From Pedobacter kyungheensis (GTDB taxonomy: Bacteria; Bacteroidota; Bacteroidia; Sphingobacteriales; Sphingobacteriaceae), in assembly GCF_000812965.1 (NCBI RefSeq), contig NZ_JSYN01000009.1, positions 1 through 64,000 on the forward strand: DNA of 64,000 nucleotides, given 5' to 3'. The notes under the pieces were generated by a model. It saw only the letters and a program-made list of their open reading frames with translations, was not told where the DNA came from and did not search any database. Below, piece by piece: positions 45,167 to 54,619 of the stretch (the first letter of the stretch is position 1; every line of letters starts with the position of its first letter). Made by a program: the position numbers and the translations under genes.

Positions 45167-47608
45167 ATGAAAAATTTATACAAAATAGCGCTTATAATAA
45201 CCCTTTTTTTTGCAACTACGCAGGTTTTTGCCCAAAATACGCCCAAACCCAACATTAGTGGGGTAATTTTAGATGAGCATGATAAACCAGCCGATTATGT
45301 AACTGTAGTTCTTTTCAAAGCGACCGATTCAAGTATTGTAAAAACTGCTTTTACCGATCCAAATGGCTCGTTTGGATTTATTGTAGCAGGCAAAGGAACC
45401 TACTTTTACAAAGCCAGTAACATGGGCTATAAAACCCTTAAAAGCAAAATCATTACGGTAACTGAAGACAACCAGAAAATAGATTTTGGCACAGCTAAAC
45501 TGGTGGCTACTGCACAGAACTTAAAAGACGTAAATGTGGCTGTTACCAAACCACTGATTGAAAGAAAGATGGATAAAATTGTGATGAATGTTTCTAACAG
45601 TTCAATCATGACGGGTTCATCAGCCTTAGAGGTTTTACAGAAAGCACCGGGCGTAACAGTTGATCAGAACGATAAAATTTCGATGATGGGCAAACAAGGC
45701 GTGCTGATTCAGCTGGATGGAAAACAAACCTACATGAGCAGTGCTGATGTGGCCAACCTTTTGCGGAATATGCAGAGCTCTGATATAGAAAGTATTGAGC
45801 TGATTACCAATCCATCATCAAAATATGATGCTTCAGGTAATTCGGGTATTATTAACATCAAAACTAAAAAAAATAAAAACGGCGGAACAAACGGCAGCGT
45901 AAATGGCTCGCTAGGTTACGGCAAAAACCTGAGGGGAAATGCGGGTATAAACTTAAATCACCGCACACAAAAGCTTAATCTTTTTGGAAATTATAATTAC
46001 GGTAAGTTTGAGCGCGATAACCTGATCGCTATAGACAGGATTTCGAACGGAACACCTGATACCTACTTTATGCAGGTTGGCGAGAGCAACAGAAAACAAT
46101 ACAACAACAACTTCAAAGCAGGTTTAGATTATTTTATCGATAAAAAAAATACCATTGGGGTTTTGGTAAATGGTTATTTTAATCATGGTACCGAAGCTGC
46201 TGTTAACAATACTTTAATTGGTCCATCTTTTCAAAAAATCGATTCTACATTGATTTCGAATAGCCTGCAAACCAACAAATACAATAACATTTCCTATAAT
46301 TTAAACTATAAATCGGTTTTGGATACTGCAGGATCAGAAATTTCGGCCGATGTAGATTATTCGCGCTACAACGGCAACGATGGTTCTGATTATGCCAACG
46401 ACTATCTTTTTGCCAATGGCAGCCGCATTCGTCCGATTAATTACATCCGCAACAATACACCTTCTATTATTGATATTAAAGCTTTTAAAGTAGATTATAA
46501 CGTGTCGTTAAGTAAAACGGTTAAGCTCGAAGCGGGAGTTAAAAGCAGCTGGGTAAAAACCGATAACGATTTGCAGGCCGAAGAATTTGTAAATAACAAC
46601 TGGCAAAATGATGTGCGTCGCAGTAATCAGTTTGTTTACGATGAAAATGTTAATGCGGCTTATACCAATGTGAACAAGCAATTTAAAAATACCAGTGTAC
46701 AAATTGGTTTAAGGATGGAGCAGACCAATTCGAAGGGAAACTTAATTACAACTAATACTGTGGTTAAACGGAGTTACTGGGATTTCTTCCCGACTTTGTT
46801 TGTGCAACAAAATCTTTCCAAAAATAACCAGTTGGGTTTCTCGTACAGCAGAAGGATCGATCGCCCGAGTTATGATGCTTTAAATCCGTTTATTTATTAT
46901 TTAGATCAGTATACCTATAATAAAGGTAACCCCTTTCTGAACCCACAATACACGCATAATTTTGAGCTGAGTTATACCCTTTTGCAAAAATATATGCTTA
47001 CGCTGGGTTACAGTAGGGTTAATGACGTAATTGCGGAAGTGATTTTGCCAGATGAAGCACAAAAAGCGCTATATCAAACTAATGCCAACATCGCTACCAA
47101 TATCAGTTACAGCGCTAACTTAAATGTACCTGTTCAAATTACCAAATGGTGGCAAACCAATAACAACTTAAATGTTTTTTACCTGAGCTTTGAATCGCCA
47201 AATTTAGCAGGTAGGGCATTGAAAACCGGAAAAACATCTTTCCAGTTTAAATCGCAACAAACCTTTACCATCGTAAATGGCTTTACAGCCGAGCTGAACG
47301 GGAATTACGAATCGCCGCTTGATTATGGTACCCTTAGTTTAAAGGCCCGCTATTCTATCGATGCAGGTTTGAGCAAAACACTGTTTAACAAAAAAGCAAG
47401 TTTAAAGCTGGCGTTGTCGGATGTGTTTAATATGTCTGAAAATAATTTATCAAGCGCGTACCCTGGCTTAACCTACACCGTACATCAAAAAAATGAAACC
47501 CGTGTTGGCCGGATCAGTTTTACTTATCGTTTTGGTAAAAACGAAATCAAACCTGCCCGTCGCCGTTCTACAGGTACTGAATCGGAGCAGGGAAGGATGA
47601 AAAATTAA
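45167..47608 (+). CDS. TonB-dependent receptor-like outer membrane barrel protein
   Basis: 813 residues with a signal peptide ending VFAQ. Order: CarboxypepD-regulatory-like domain (ISGVILDEHDKPADYVTVVLFKATD...), a plug domain (SALEVLQKAPGVTVDQNDKISMMGKQGVLIQLDGKQTYMSSADVANLLRNM), then a large barrel typical of the Outer_membrane_beta-barrel family group (SYSRRIDRPSYDALNPFIYYLDQYTYNKGNPFLNPQ). No SusD gene adjoins, so not a glycan SusCD pair. Substrate unknown. The 380-base leader region upstream holds a hairpin AACGCCT/AGGTGTT at 45102-45120 followed by a T run. Confidence 0.9.
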   Translation: MKNLYKIALIITLFFATTQVFAQNTPKPNISGVILDEHDKPADYVTVVLFKATDSSIVKTAFTDPNGSFGFIVAGKGTYFYKASNMGYKTLKSKIITVTEDNQKIDFGTAKLVATAQNLKDVNVAVTKPLIERKMDKIVMNVSNSSIMTGSSALEVLQKAPGVTVDQNDKISMMGKQGVLIQLDGKQTYMSSADVANLLRNMQSSDIESIELITNPSSKYDASGNSGIINIKTKKNKNGGTNGSVNGSLGYGKNLRGNAGINLNHRTQKLNLFGNYNYGKFERDNLIAIDRISNGTPDTYFMQVGESNRKQYNNNFKAGLDYFIDKKNTIGVLVNGYFNHGTEAAVNNTLIGPSFQKIDSTLISNSLQTNKYNNISYNLNYKSVLDTAGSEISADVDYSRYNGNDGSDYANDYLFANGSRIRPINYIRNNTPSIIDIKAFKVDYNVSLSKTVKLEAGVKSSWVKTDNDLQAEEFVNNNWQNDVRRSNQFVYDENVNAAYTNVNKQFKNTSVQIGLRMEQTNSKGNLITTNTVVKRSYWDFFPTLFVQQNLSKNNQLGFSYSRRIDRPSYDALNPFIYYLDQYTYNKGNPFLNPQYTHNFELSYTLLQKYMLTLGYSRVNDVIAEVILPDEAQKALYQTNANIATNISYSANLNVPVQITKWWQTNNNLNVFYLSFESPNLAGRALKTGKTSFQFKSQQTFTIVNGFTAELNGNYESPLDYGTLSLKARYSIDAGLSKTLFNKKASLKLALSDVFNMSENNLSSAYPGLTYTVHQKNETRVGRISFTYRFGKNEIKPARRRSTGTESEQGRMKN

Positions 47609-47670
47609 CACATCTGTTTTGAAAAAAGGATAGTATTGGGGGTTTAACATTTTTTAGAATCATGTATCCC

Positions 47671-47713
47671 AAAAATAAACGCCGCTCATTTTCGTGGGCG
47701 GCGTTTATTTTTA
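47671..47713. terminator. Bidirectional terminator
   Basis: AAATAAACGCCGC pairs with GCGGCGTTTATTT around a short loop, with A and T runs on the two sides, between two convergent genes. Confidence 0.8.
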
Positions 47714-47739
47714 TATCGAATATAAGGTTATTTTTTCCT

Positions 47740-48714
47740 TTACCAGTCTGAGCTAGCTCCACCTCCTGAAAACCCACCACTTGAAGATGAACTGCTGCTT
47801 CCAGATGAGCTGTTTCCATCAGAAGAGCTGTCGCGTGATGATCCCCAATCGCCAAAGTTGCTCGCAGGTTCTGCCTGCTCTCGTGGCGGCTCATTTTGTA
47901 CGCTATGGCTAGATCTATTCCTGTTTAAAAGGCTATTGGCGAAATAACCAGTAGCTGCACCTGCAAAAAAGGATCCAAGACCGCTTCTGCGACGACCGTT
48001 GTAGTCATTGTTAAAACCACCATTGTAACCGTTGTTGTAGCCTCCAAATCCATTATTGGCAAAGGTTTGGCTGCTTGGTCTTGATCTGAATATGCGAACG
48101 ATTAATAGCACTACTAATACAAATACAATAACAAAAAAGCCAAGTACAAAAAGTGTTATATCAACTCTGTCGCTCGTATTGCTTACGGCCTTGTTGTCCT
48201 GTTTATCAACAGCGGCAAGGGATTGTACTGCTGGTGGTTCACCATAACCTGCACTATCAAGTTTAAAAGAGATATCAGATACCAATGCAAACAGGCCCTT
48301 TCCGTAATCTTTTGCACGAAAGTGCGCTTTGGTTTTAGTCAGTACATCCTGACTGGTTTCGGTAGTAAAAATGGGCTCAAGATTACGGGCTACTTCGAGC
48401 CGTTGCTTGCGCTGCTTTACCGCGGCAACATAAACCAAGCCGTCCTCTTTATTGCCAACTTTCCATCTGCGTGCAATTAGTAACGAATATTCTTCAATAT
48501 CGTATTCCTTTGGTATTGTGTTTACAATAACAAGGGCAAGTTGTACACCTGATTTTTTTTCGATTTGATTAATCGTATCGTTTAGCTTTTTAATTTCCGA
48601 TTTGGAAAGGACTTTCGCAAAATCATTTACGTAGGTGTCTTTTAACGGTTTTGGTATTTGTGAAAATGTAGTAACCGTTACGAAGAGTAATAGGAGCGAT
48701 AATATATATTTCAT
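47740..48714 (-). CDS. TPM-domain (YgcG-like) membrane protein
   Basis: 324 residues with a signal peptide ending FSQI. The TPM domain is visible (VNDFAKVLSKSEIKKLNDTINQIEKKSGVQLALVIVNTI... ), then one membrane helix (ITLFVLGFFVIVFVLVVLLIVRIF) and a long Gly/Ser/Asn-rich tail ending SGGFSGGGASSDW, typical of this family. The soluble domain faces the periplasm. Plant relatives act in photosystem repair; bacterial role is unknown. Confidence 0.9.
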   Translation of the reverse strand: MKYILSLLLLFVTVTTFSQIPKPLKDTYVNDFAKVLSKSEIKKLNDTINQIEKKSGVQLALVIVNTIPKEYDIEEYSLLIARRWKVGNKEDGLVYVAAVKQRKQRLEVARNLEPIFTTETSQDVLTKTKAHFRAKDYGKGLFALVSDISFKLDSAGYGEPPAVQSLAAVDKQDNKAVSNTSDRVDITLFVLGFFVIVFVLVVLLIVRIFRSRPSSQTFANNGFGGYNNGYNGGFNNDYNGRRRSGLGSFFAGAATGYFANSLLNRNRSSHSVQNEPPREQAEPASNFGDWGSSRDSSSDGNSSSGSSSSSSSGGFSGGGASSDW

Positions 48715-48853
48715 GGTTTAAATTATAAAGCCAAATTAATAATTATTTTTTCTTAAAGCTATATGTTAATGAACCTGGGAATAAAGAACGCCCTCCAGGA
48801 AAATGACGGGCGTATAAAATATTTAGCTATGATTATTGCTATGCAAAAAATAA

Positions 48854-49348
48854 TTAGAATTTATATTCCATTACATAATCATCCATAAAGTAACCCTCAC
48901 CAATATCGAGTTTTACTGATTCTTTGATGGTAAAACCACCTTTCAGATAAAAATCCTTGGCTTTATTGTGTTTGTTTACATTGAGTTGTAAAGCTGTTCC
49001 ACCAATATCTTTTATCTGGTTAAAAACCTCGTTAATGAGAATTTTACCTACCCCTTTGCCATGGGCTGAGGGCAGAACGTATAATTTATGTAATTTGTAA
49101 ATGCGTGCTTCGTGATCGATAATAGAATAGCCTGCAAAGCCATATTGGTTTTCATTTTCTTCGGCAATTAGGAAAATATGGCCTTCCATCAATTGTTTTA
49201 ACAGCTCGCCCTGGTTATACATTTTCTCCAGCATATAATCGATCTGCGCCTGACCAATGATATCCAGATAAGTTGATGGCCAGGTTGCCGCGGCAATATC
49301 CCTGATGATTTCTATGTCCTGTTCTTTTGCTTTTCTAAGGGTAATCAT
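48854..49348 (-). CDS. GNAT-family N-acetyltransferase
   Basis: 164 residues with the GNAT fold: ITLRKAKEQDIEIIRDIAAATW at the start, then KLHKLYVLPSAHGKGVGKILINEVF, which is the acetyl-CoA pyrophosphate loop (Q/RxxGxG/A), and ALQLNVNKHNKAKDFYLKGGF. It acetylates an amine of unknown identity, in the cytoplasm. It overlaps the upstream thiamin pyrophosphokinase-like gene by four bases (ATGA), so it is translated as the last member of the thiamin-linked cluster. A weak ACGCCC/GGGCGT hairpin at 48788-48813 follows. Confidence 0.9.
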   Translation of the reverse strand: MITLRKAKEQDIEIIRDIAAATWPSTYLDIIGQAQIDYMLEKMYNQGELLKQLMEGHIFLIAEENENQYGFAGYSIIDHEARIYKLHKLYVLPSAHGKGVGKILINEVFNQIKDIGGTALQLNVNKHNKAKDFYLKGGFTIKESVKLDIGEGYFMDDYVMEYKF

Positions 49349-49905
49349 ATCGGTTCGCTGATAAAAATAGGTTGTCCGGAAAAGGTAAATTCTACAAAGC
49401 CATCGTTTACCACCTCGAAAATTTCTTCCTCGGTTTGCATCAGGTTGGTTACTTCAAGATAGCGGTTACCATGAATCAGAAATTCGCTGCCTGCTGGTTT
49501 CCATACCGAAAAACCCGACCTAATGGGATAATGTTTGGCCCGCTCGGTAAATACAACCAGGTTAATTTTGTCCTCAAATCCGGCAAATTTTTCAAGGTCG
49601 AATTTTTTGGCAATCACATTTACAGCCGGATATTTTTCTTCAAATAAGAAATTAACGGCTACCATTAAAGCATCAACAGGGCCCTGAATGGTTTTGGTGT
49701 CTTCCTGAACGTCCTGATTGGTTCCGTTTACTAGCACATCTACTTTCAGACCAAGCGAAATAATCTTATCGTAGTTTTCGCCATTAACCAAAAGCGTTGG
49801 GCTCCACTCTAAAAGTTGCCCTAAAAACTCCTCGCTAAAATTACCCAGCTCGTCGATATATAAAGCGGGCTCCTGTTTTTCTTTTACTATGTGATGTGAT
49901 GACAT
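49345..49905 (-). CDS. Thiamin pyrophosphokinase-like protein, divergent
   Basis: 186 residues. It resembles Sphingobacteriaceae proteins called thiamin pyrophosphokinase (LGQLLEWSPTLLVNGENYDKIISLGLKVDVLVNG, later GPVDALMVAVNFLFEE and a beta-rich C-terminus WKPAGSEFLIHG...). The usual acidic motifs for Mg-ATP binding (a GD.DS block, and D.TD before the helix) are replaced by VNGTNQD and GPVDAL, so activity is doubtful. Assignment rests on position beside ThiE-like and on resemblance recalled, not searched. Cytoplasmic. Overlaps the GNAT gene by four bases. Confidence 0.5.
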   Translation of the reverse strand: MSSHHIVKEKQEPALYIDELGNFSEEFLGQLLEWSPTLLVNGENYDKIISLGLKVDVLVNGTNQDVQEDTKTIQGPVDALMVAVNFLFEEKYPAVNVIAKKFDLEKFAGFEDKINLVVFTERAKHYPIRSGFSVWKPAGSEFLIHGNRYLEVTNLMQTEEEIFEVVNDGFVEFTFSGQPIFISEPI

Positions 49906-49982
49906 GTTGCGAATATAGAAAATTTAGTATCGAGTCGGAATATCAAATTGTGAGTATCGGGAATCAGGTAGCAAGATGTAGT

Positions 49983-51275
49983 TTACCTGTTATAAGGATA
50001 TTCGCTTACCCAATGAAAACCTCTGTTAATCAGTCTAAAATCTTTGAGGTCTTTTCGCTTAAAACTTATGGAAATGGAATCTTTATCTTTCAGGCCAGAA
50101 ACAATCAATTTATCTTTTCCAACAAGATGATAAGTTAAAATATATTGAGCTGATTCTTTATCTAGTGACCCCAATGTGATTTCCCGCTTTTTTGTATTAA
50201 ATACTGTTGAAAAATTAAGGGTACTATCATTAATTGTTTTTACGCGTGCATAACCTGAATAGCTAATCACCATTTGTTTCCATCGCCTACTGTCACTAGC
50301 TAAAGGTGGCAGCTCCTCCCCTTTAAAACGCATACTTTCTACGTTGTAAATGCCATATAATAATGGTTTGGGTGCATCGCTGCCATAAGTTTTTCTTTGC
50401 TGGTTAAACGTGTATAGTAAAGTACCAATAGCAGCTGTTATGTACAGGTATTTTATACCATAAGCCAAAAAGTAAAGCCACCGCTTTTTAAAGACTGGCT
50501 TATACATTTTATCCAATTGCTCACTTTCATACCGGATAAAGAAGCGGTAGAATTTCAAGAAATGAGGAGCCAAAATAAAAAGGCTCATCACAACAAGCGC
50601 AGTAGAGAGTAATTTTACAGGCACATCGAAAAAGTAATTCATAGCCATTACGTGGGCGGTGGCTGCAAGAGATAGAAAGGCACCCACTATTACTGTTCTG
50701 CGGAATAAGAGTAGTACGCCGGAAACTTCTATAATGCCCATAAAAATATTGTATCCTTTTGAGAATCCAAGGAAGGTCCATGCCAGGCCCATAGGAGATG
50801 CTTCGCCAAAAGGTTGGAGCAAACGATCAAGCGTTGGATCAGGGAACTGAAGCTTGATCACCTTGATTAAGCCATACAGCACTAAGGTAAAGGCCAGGTA
50901 AAACCTTACCAGCACCACAAGCCAGTAATACGCAGTATTATAACTTTTACGTTTGCGGTCTAAAGCAGACCAGATGATACAGCCAGCTAGCGAAACGAGA
51001 ACTATCAGAAGCAATAGTACCCAATTGTAAGAGGTATCGCCGCTGCCGCTTGGGCCAGTGTTGGGTGTATAGTTATAATGAATGATATTTTTAGAAAACC
51101 ATGGAACGAAATCGCGTAAAAAGTGATTAGGCAATTGCAGCAGCCCCGACAGGAATGTGAAAACTCCGTTATTATTCAGGGAAATAAACAGTGGGAGCAA
51201 AATAAAGAAAAATCTGAAAGAGATTTTTTTAAAAATCCCCCATTGGGCATTGTTTTGAAGAGCGTTTTCTGACAT
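49983..51275 (-). CDS. Seven-helix DoxX-like membrane protein with soluble C-terminus
   Basis: 430 residues. Seven hydrophobic segments are predicted (FFFILLPLFISL; WVLLLLIVLVSLAGCIIW; LVVLVRFYLAFTLVLYGLIKVI; FMGIIEVSGVLLLF; VGAFLSLAATAHVMAMNYFF; LLSTALVVMSLFILAP; WLYFLAYGIKYLYITAAIGTLL). Helices 3-6 have the DoxX-like pattern. The last 130 residues form a soluble, beta-rich, lipocalin-like domain (YGIYNVESMRFKGEELPPLASDSRRWKQMVISYSGYA...). No transport motif is known to me. It lies between the ThiE-like and TPK-like genes (56 and 77 base gaps), where known Bacteroidota thiamin loci would carry the permease PnuT. Confidence 0.7.
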   Translation of the reverse strand: MSENALQNNAQWGIFKKISFRFFFILLPLFISLNNNGVFTFLSGLLQLPNHFLRDFVPWFSKNIIHYNYTPNTGPSGSGDTSYNWVLLLLIVLVSLAGCIIWSALDRKRKSYNTAYYWLVVLVRFYLAFTLVLYGLIKVIKLQFPDPTLDRLLQPFGEASPMGLAWTFLGFSKGYNIFMGIIEVSGVLLLFRRTVIVGAFLSLAATAHVMAMNYFFDVPVKLLSTALVVMSLFILAPHFLKFYRFFIRYESEQLDKMYKPVFKKRWLYFLAYGIKYLYITAAIGTLLYTFNQQRKTYGSDAPKPLLYGIYNVESMRFKGEELPPLASDSRRWKQMVISYSGYARVKTINDSTLNFSTVFNTKKREITLGSLDKESAQYILTYHLVGKDKLIVSGLKDKDSISISFKRKDLKDFRLINRGFHWVSEYPYNR

Positions 51276-51331
51276 GTGGTTTGGTTTATCCCAAAGCTAA
51301 AAATAGCTAACAGGCTTTAAAATCTAAAATT

Positions 51332-51976
51332 TTAATAAACAGCACTTTCTTTTACCAAAGTGTAAAAATCCTGATAAGCTTCAATAAAATCATCAGAAAA
51401 ATTAATCGCGCCAGAAACGGCGATACCATAAATACCCGTTTGCATTAAAGCTTCTATATCATAAATTTTAATACCCCCAACTGCTAAAAGGGGTAATTGA
51501 ATGTTGGCTGCCTTGAGTTCTTGCACGGCTTTGTAATAACCTTCAACTCCTATCAAGGGTAAATGGTTTGGCTTGGTTTCGGTTGTAGCAAAAGGGCCAA
51601 AGCCGGCATAATCTGCACCCTGATTGGCTAAACGGATTAAATTTTCAACGGTATTGGCCGATCCGCCCAGGGTAACATCATTGCCCAGTTGCTTGCGGAT
51701 AGCTGTAAAGTCGGCATTCATGTCTTCAATATGAAAACCCTGAATATCGGCTTTGCCATTTAGATGGATATGATCGGTAACAATTAGTGTTGTGCCCCAG
51801 TCATCGCAAATTTCGGCGATGGCGTTAATATCGGCTAAAAGGGCTGCATCATCTTTGCTCAGGCAACGGTATTGAATCCATTTCGCCCCTGCTTCGCAAG
51901 CCAGTTGTACCTGTTCAATATGCGTTAAGTTGGGGATATCGTGGGTAATGTACTGGAGCTTTTCAATGTATTTCAT
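51332..51976 (-). CDS. ThiE/TenI-like protein, divergent thiamin phosphate synthase
   Basis: 214 residues of TIM-barrel type. Family blocks can be aligned: AKWIQYRCLS (QxR of the pyrophosphate site), LIVTDHIHL, DIQGFHIEDMN, VTLGGSANT, ADYAGFGPFATTETKPN and LPLLAVGGIKI. Q, R, D, S, T and K of the active site keep their place, but the lysine after QxR is replaced by leucine and the asparagine of the ND pair by threonine, and the GQED block is HIED. It may still condense HMP-PP with thiazole phosphate, or it may have another role. Starts after a strong terminator that follows the TonB receptor. Confidence 0.7.
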   Translation of the reverse strand: MKYIEKLQYITHDIPNLTHIEQVQLACEAGAKWIQYRCLSKDDAALLADINAIAEICDDWGTTLIVTDHIHLNGKADIQGFHIEDMNADFTAIRKQLGNDVTLGGSANTVENLIRLANQGADYAGFGPFATTETKPNHLPLIGVEGYYKAVQELKAANIQLPLLAVGGIKIYDIEALMQTGIYGIAVSGAINFSDDFIEAYQDFYTLVKESAVY

Positions 51977-52029
51977 GGTGAGTTTTGTTCCCGATTAGGG
52001 TTTTTATAATTTAAAATGCCAATATAAAC

Positions 52030-52067
52030 AAAATCGCCATTGAGCGTTTGTCCTCAATGGCGATTTT
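52030..52067 (-). terminator. Strong terminator after the riboswitch-led receptor gene
   Basis: Fifteen paired bases (AAAATCGCCATTGAG with CTCAATGGCGATTTT) around an eight-base loop, T-rich tail. It separates the TonB receptor from the ThiE-like gene, so the riboswitch may control mainly the receptor. Confidence 0.85.
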
Positions 52068-52110
52068 AAGCTTTATGCTTTGGTCTTTTTGTTTTAGTCT
52101 TTAAGCTTCC

Positions 52111-54555
52111 TTAAAACTTCACGTTCAGGCTTAATAAAAAGTTGGTTCCTGCCTGTGGGTAAAAGAAATTTTCGGTAATCCTGCTGCCACCTAACTGGTA
52201 GCCGTAGGTATAGCCATTGTTTTCGTAACGCTTATCGAAAATATTATTCACCAATAAGCCCAGATTGATGTTTTTAACTCCTGCAAATTTAAAATCGTAA
52301 CCTAAACGGGCATTGCTTACCCAATAACCATTTATGGTACGGTCGTTATTTTGGGTGTTATCTAAATATTGCTTGCTTACATATTTACTTTGCAGAGCTA
52401 CGGCAAAACCACTAACCGGTTTGTAAACCAGTTCGCCAAAAAGTACGGCACGTGGCGAGTAAGAGATATCAGTAAGCTGGTAATTGCTTACCACCTGACC
52501 ACCGTTGTCATAATCGTCGTAATACTCGGTGAAGTTTTTGATTTTGTTACGGCTTAAAGCAGCATTGGCATTTAATATAAACTGCTTGCTAATGGTATAA
52601 GCACCATCCAACTCAATGCCCAAACGGTAACTCCTGTCTACATTTTGACGGAAATTTCCACCCACATCATTTATTTTACCAGTAACCACCAGCTGGTTTT
52701 TATAGAACATGCCGTAAGCATTAGCCCCGATGTTTAATTTTTCGTTCTTAAAACGGTAACCCAATTCTAAATCGTTCAGCCTTTCTGGCTTAGGAGTTGC
52801 GCCCGCTGCTGCATCGGTATAATCATCACGGTTAGGTTCTTTATTGGCTACGCTGAATGAAGCGTATACATTACTTTCAGTATTGATAAAGTAAGTTGCG
52901 CCAAACTTAGGATTAAAGAAATTTAAAGTTTTGTTTATCGCCAGTGTATTCAGTTTGTTTTCAGTTCCGGCAATATCATAATACACACGGCGGTATTGTA
53001 AATCGGCAAATAAACTTAGCGATTCAACCGGGCTGTAGTTCACCTTACCGTAGGTATTAAAATCGGTTTTAAAGCCATCGTTATCATAATAATGCCTGTC
53101 TATGTCGCCATTTGAAGCATATTGTGCCCAGATAATCTGTCCGAAGTGCGCGCCTTTGTATTCATTATAAGCACCACCTAAAGTGAAATTTAAATTTTTC
53201 TGCGGCACATAGTTAAAGGCATAGGTAACACCATAAAAATCGTTATCCAACCAACGACGGCGAATAAGATCTGTTTTGGTAATGGGTGTTCCACCAGGAA
53301 TAACTACCGGATTTAAACCATAATCGGCCAGTTTATTCTGAACGCGGTATTCTTCATAGTAGCCCGAACCCTGTGTATAGTGCAAAGCTCCGTTAAAAGA
53401 GAACTGATCAGAAAACTGACGCGCATAAATTAATTGGTAATGGTTTTGAACATAATTATCGGTCTGGTTATTATATAAGAAACTGTTATATCTGCGTCCG
53501 GAATTTAACAGGTTAGCAGCATCTTCAGCGCTAAGTTCGTTCCGGGCGATGTAGGCATTCATGCCGGCAACATCATTTTCTAAACGCGATTGCGGAATAC
53601 CATTCCACGATTGATAAGTTTTTTCGTTACCCGAGAAAACATTTACACGCAATAAATCTTTGTTGCCATGGTAAGCACCAGAAAGGAAATAAGATTTAAG
53701 TAAAGATGAGCCACGGTCTACATAGCCATCAGAGCTGATTCTCGATAAACGGCCATCGAAACTGAAACGGTTGTTAATTAAACCTGTTCCAACTTTTATG
53801 GTATTTTTCCAGGTATCAAAACTGCCGTAGGTGCTGTTTACTTCTGCATAGGGTTCTGTTTCGCTGGCGGTAGTCTGGATGTTTAAGCTTGCACCAAAAG
53901 CACCGGCTCCGTTGGTTGAGGTACCTACACCGCGCTGAATCTGCACATTATCTACTGATGAAGCAAAATCGGGCATATTCACATAAAAAGTTCCCTGGCT
54001 TTCGCTATCGTTAATTGGAATGCCGTTAACCGTTACGTTAATGCGGCTATTGTCGCTGCCTCGTATGCGGATGCCCGTATAACCCACACCAGCACCAGCA
54101 TCAGAATTAACTACCACGCCGGGCGTATTCTGTAAAATAAAAGGTAAATCCTGACCAAAGTTGTTTTGCTGGATTTCTTCTTTACTGATGTTCTTGTAGG
54201 TTGTTGCCGATTTTTCATTGGCCCGTGTTGCCCGTACAATTACCTCATCGGCCAGAAAATTTTGTGCCGTTAAAGCGAAATCTATTGTACTGTTTTGCGA
54301 AAGCGTTACTGCTTTTTCTTCAGTTCTGTAGCCCACGTAACTCACAACAAATGTATATTTTCCATTTTCAAGGTTAGATAAGGTGAAATTTCCACCTGCA
54401 TCACTCAATACAACTGTTTTTTTGTTTTTTATTTTAATGGTGGCGCCTGGCAGGGCATTGTGGTTTTGATCGGTTACTTTACCGGTAACGACAAGCTGTG
54501 CCGATGCAAAGAAAGGCAGCATTGCAACAAGTGCTGCAAAAAATAAATTTTTCAA
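52111..54555 (-). CDS. TonB-dependent receptor, probable thiamin uptake
   Basis: 814 residues with a signal peptide ending ASAQ. Order: CarboxypepD-regulatory-like domain (VVTGKVTDQNHNALPGATIKIKN), plug domain (LPFILQNTPGVVVNSDAGAGVGYTGIRIRGSDNSRINVTVNGIPINDSESQG), then a 22-strand-type barrel ending with an aromatic-rich strand (GTNFLLSLNVKF). Specificity for thiamin or a precursor is inferred from a TPP riboswitch in its leader and from the thiamin-related genes that follow. Located in the outer membrane, energised by TonB. Confidence 0.92.
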   Translation of the reverse strand: MKNLFFAALVAMLPFFASAQLVVTGKVTDQNHNALPGATIKIKNKKTVVLSDAGGNFTLSNLENGKYTFVVSYVGYRTEEKAVTLSQNSTIDFALTAQNFLADEVIVRATRANEKSATTYKNISKEEIQQNNFGQDLPFILQNTPGVVVNSDAGAGVGYTGIRIRGSDNSRINVTVNGIPINDSESQGTFYVNMPDFASSVDNVQIQRGVGTSTNGAGAFGASLNIQTTASETEPYAEVNSTYGSFDTWKNTIKVGTGLINNRFSFDGRLSRISSDGYVDRGSSLLKSYFLSGAYHGNKDLLRVNVFSGNEKTYQSWNGIPQSRLENDVAGMNAYIARNELSAEDAANLLNSGRRYNSFLYNNQTDNYVQNHYQLIYARQFSDQFSFNGALHYTQGSGYYEEYRVQNKLADYGLNPVVIPGGTPITKTDLIRRRWLDNDFYGVTYAFNYVPQKNLNFTLGGAYNEYKGAHFGQIIWAQYASNGDIDRHYYDNDGFKTDFNTYGKVNYSPVESLSLFADLQYRRVYYDIAGTENKLNTLAINKTLNFFNPKFGATYFINTESNVYASFSVANKEPNRDDYTDAAAGATPKPERLNDLELGYRFKNEKLNIGANAYGMFYKNQLVVTGKINDVGGNFRQNVDRSYRLGIELDGAYTISKQFILNANAALSRNKIKNFTEYYDDYDNGGQVVSNYQLTDISYSPRAVLFGELVYKPVSGFAVALQSKYVSKQYLDNTQNNDRTINGYWVSNARLGYDFKFAGVKNINLGLLVNNIFDKRYENNGYTYGYQLGGSRITENFFYPQAGTNFLLSLNVKF

Positions 54556-54619
54556 TTTTTTTGTTTTTAGTTAAACCAACCGGAAAAAGGGGTTTCCCCG
54601 ATTTTTAGTTAAACTTCCA

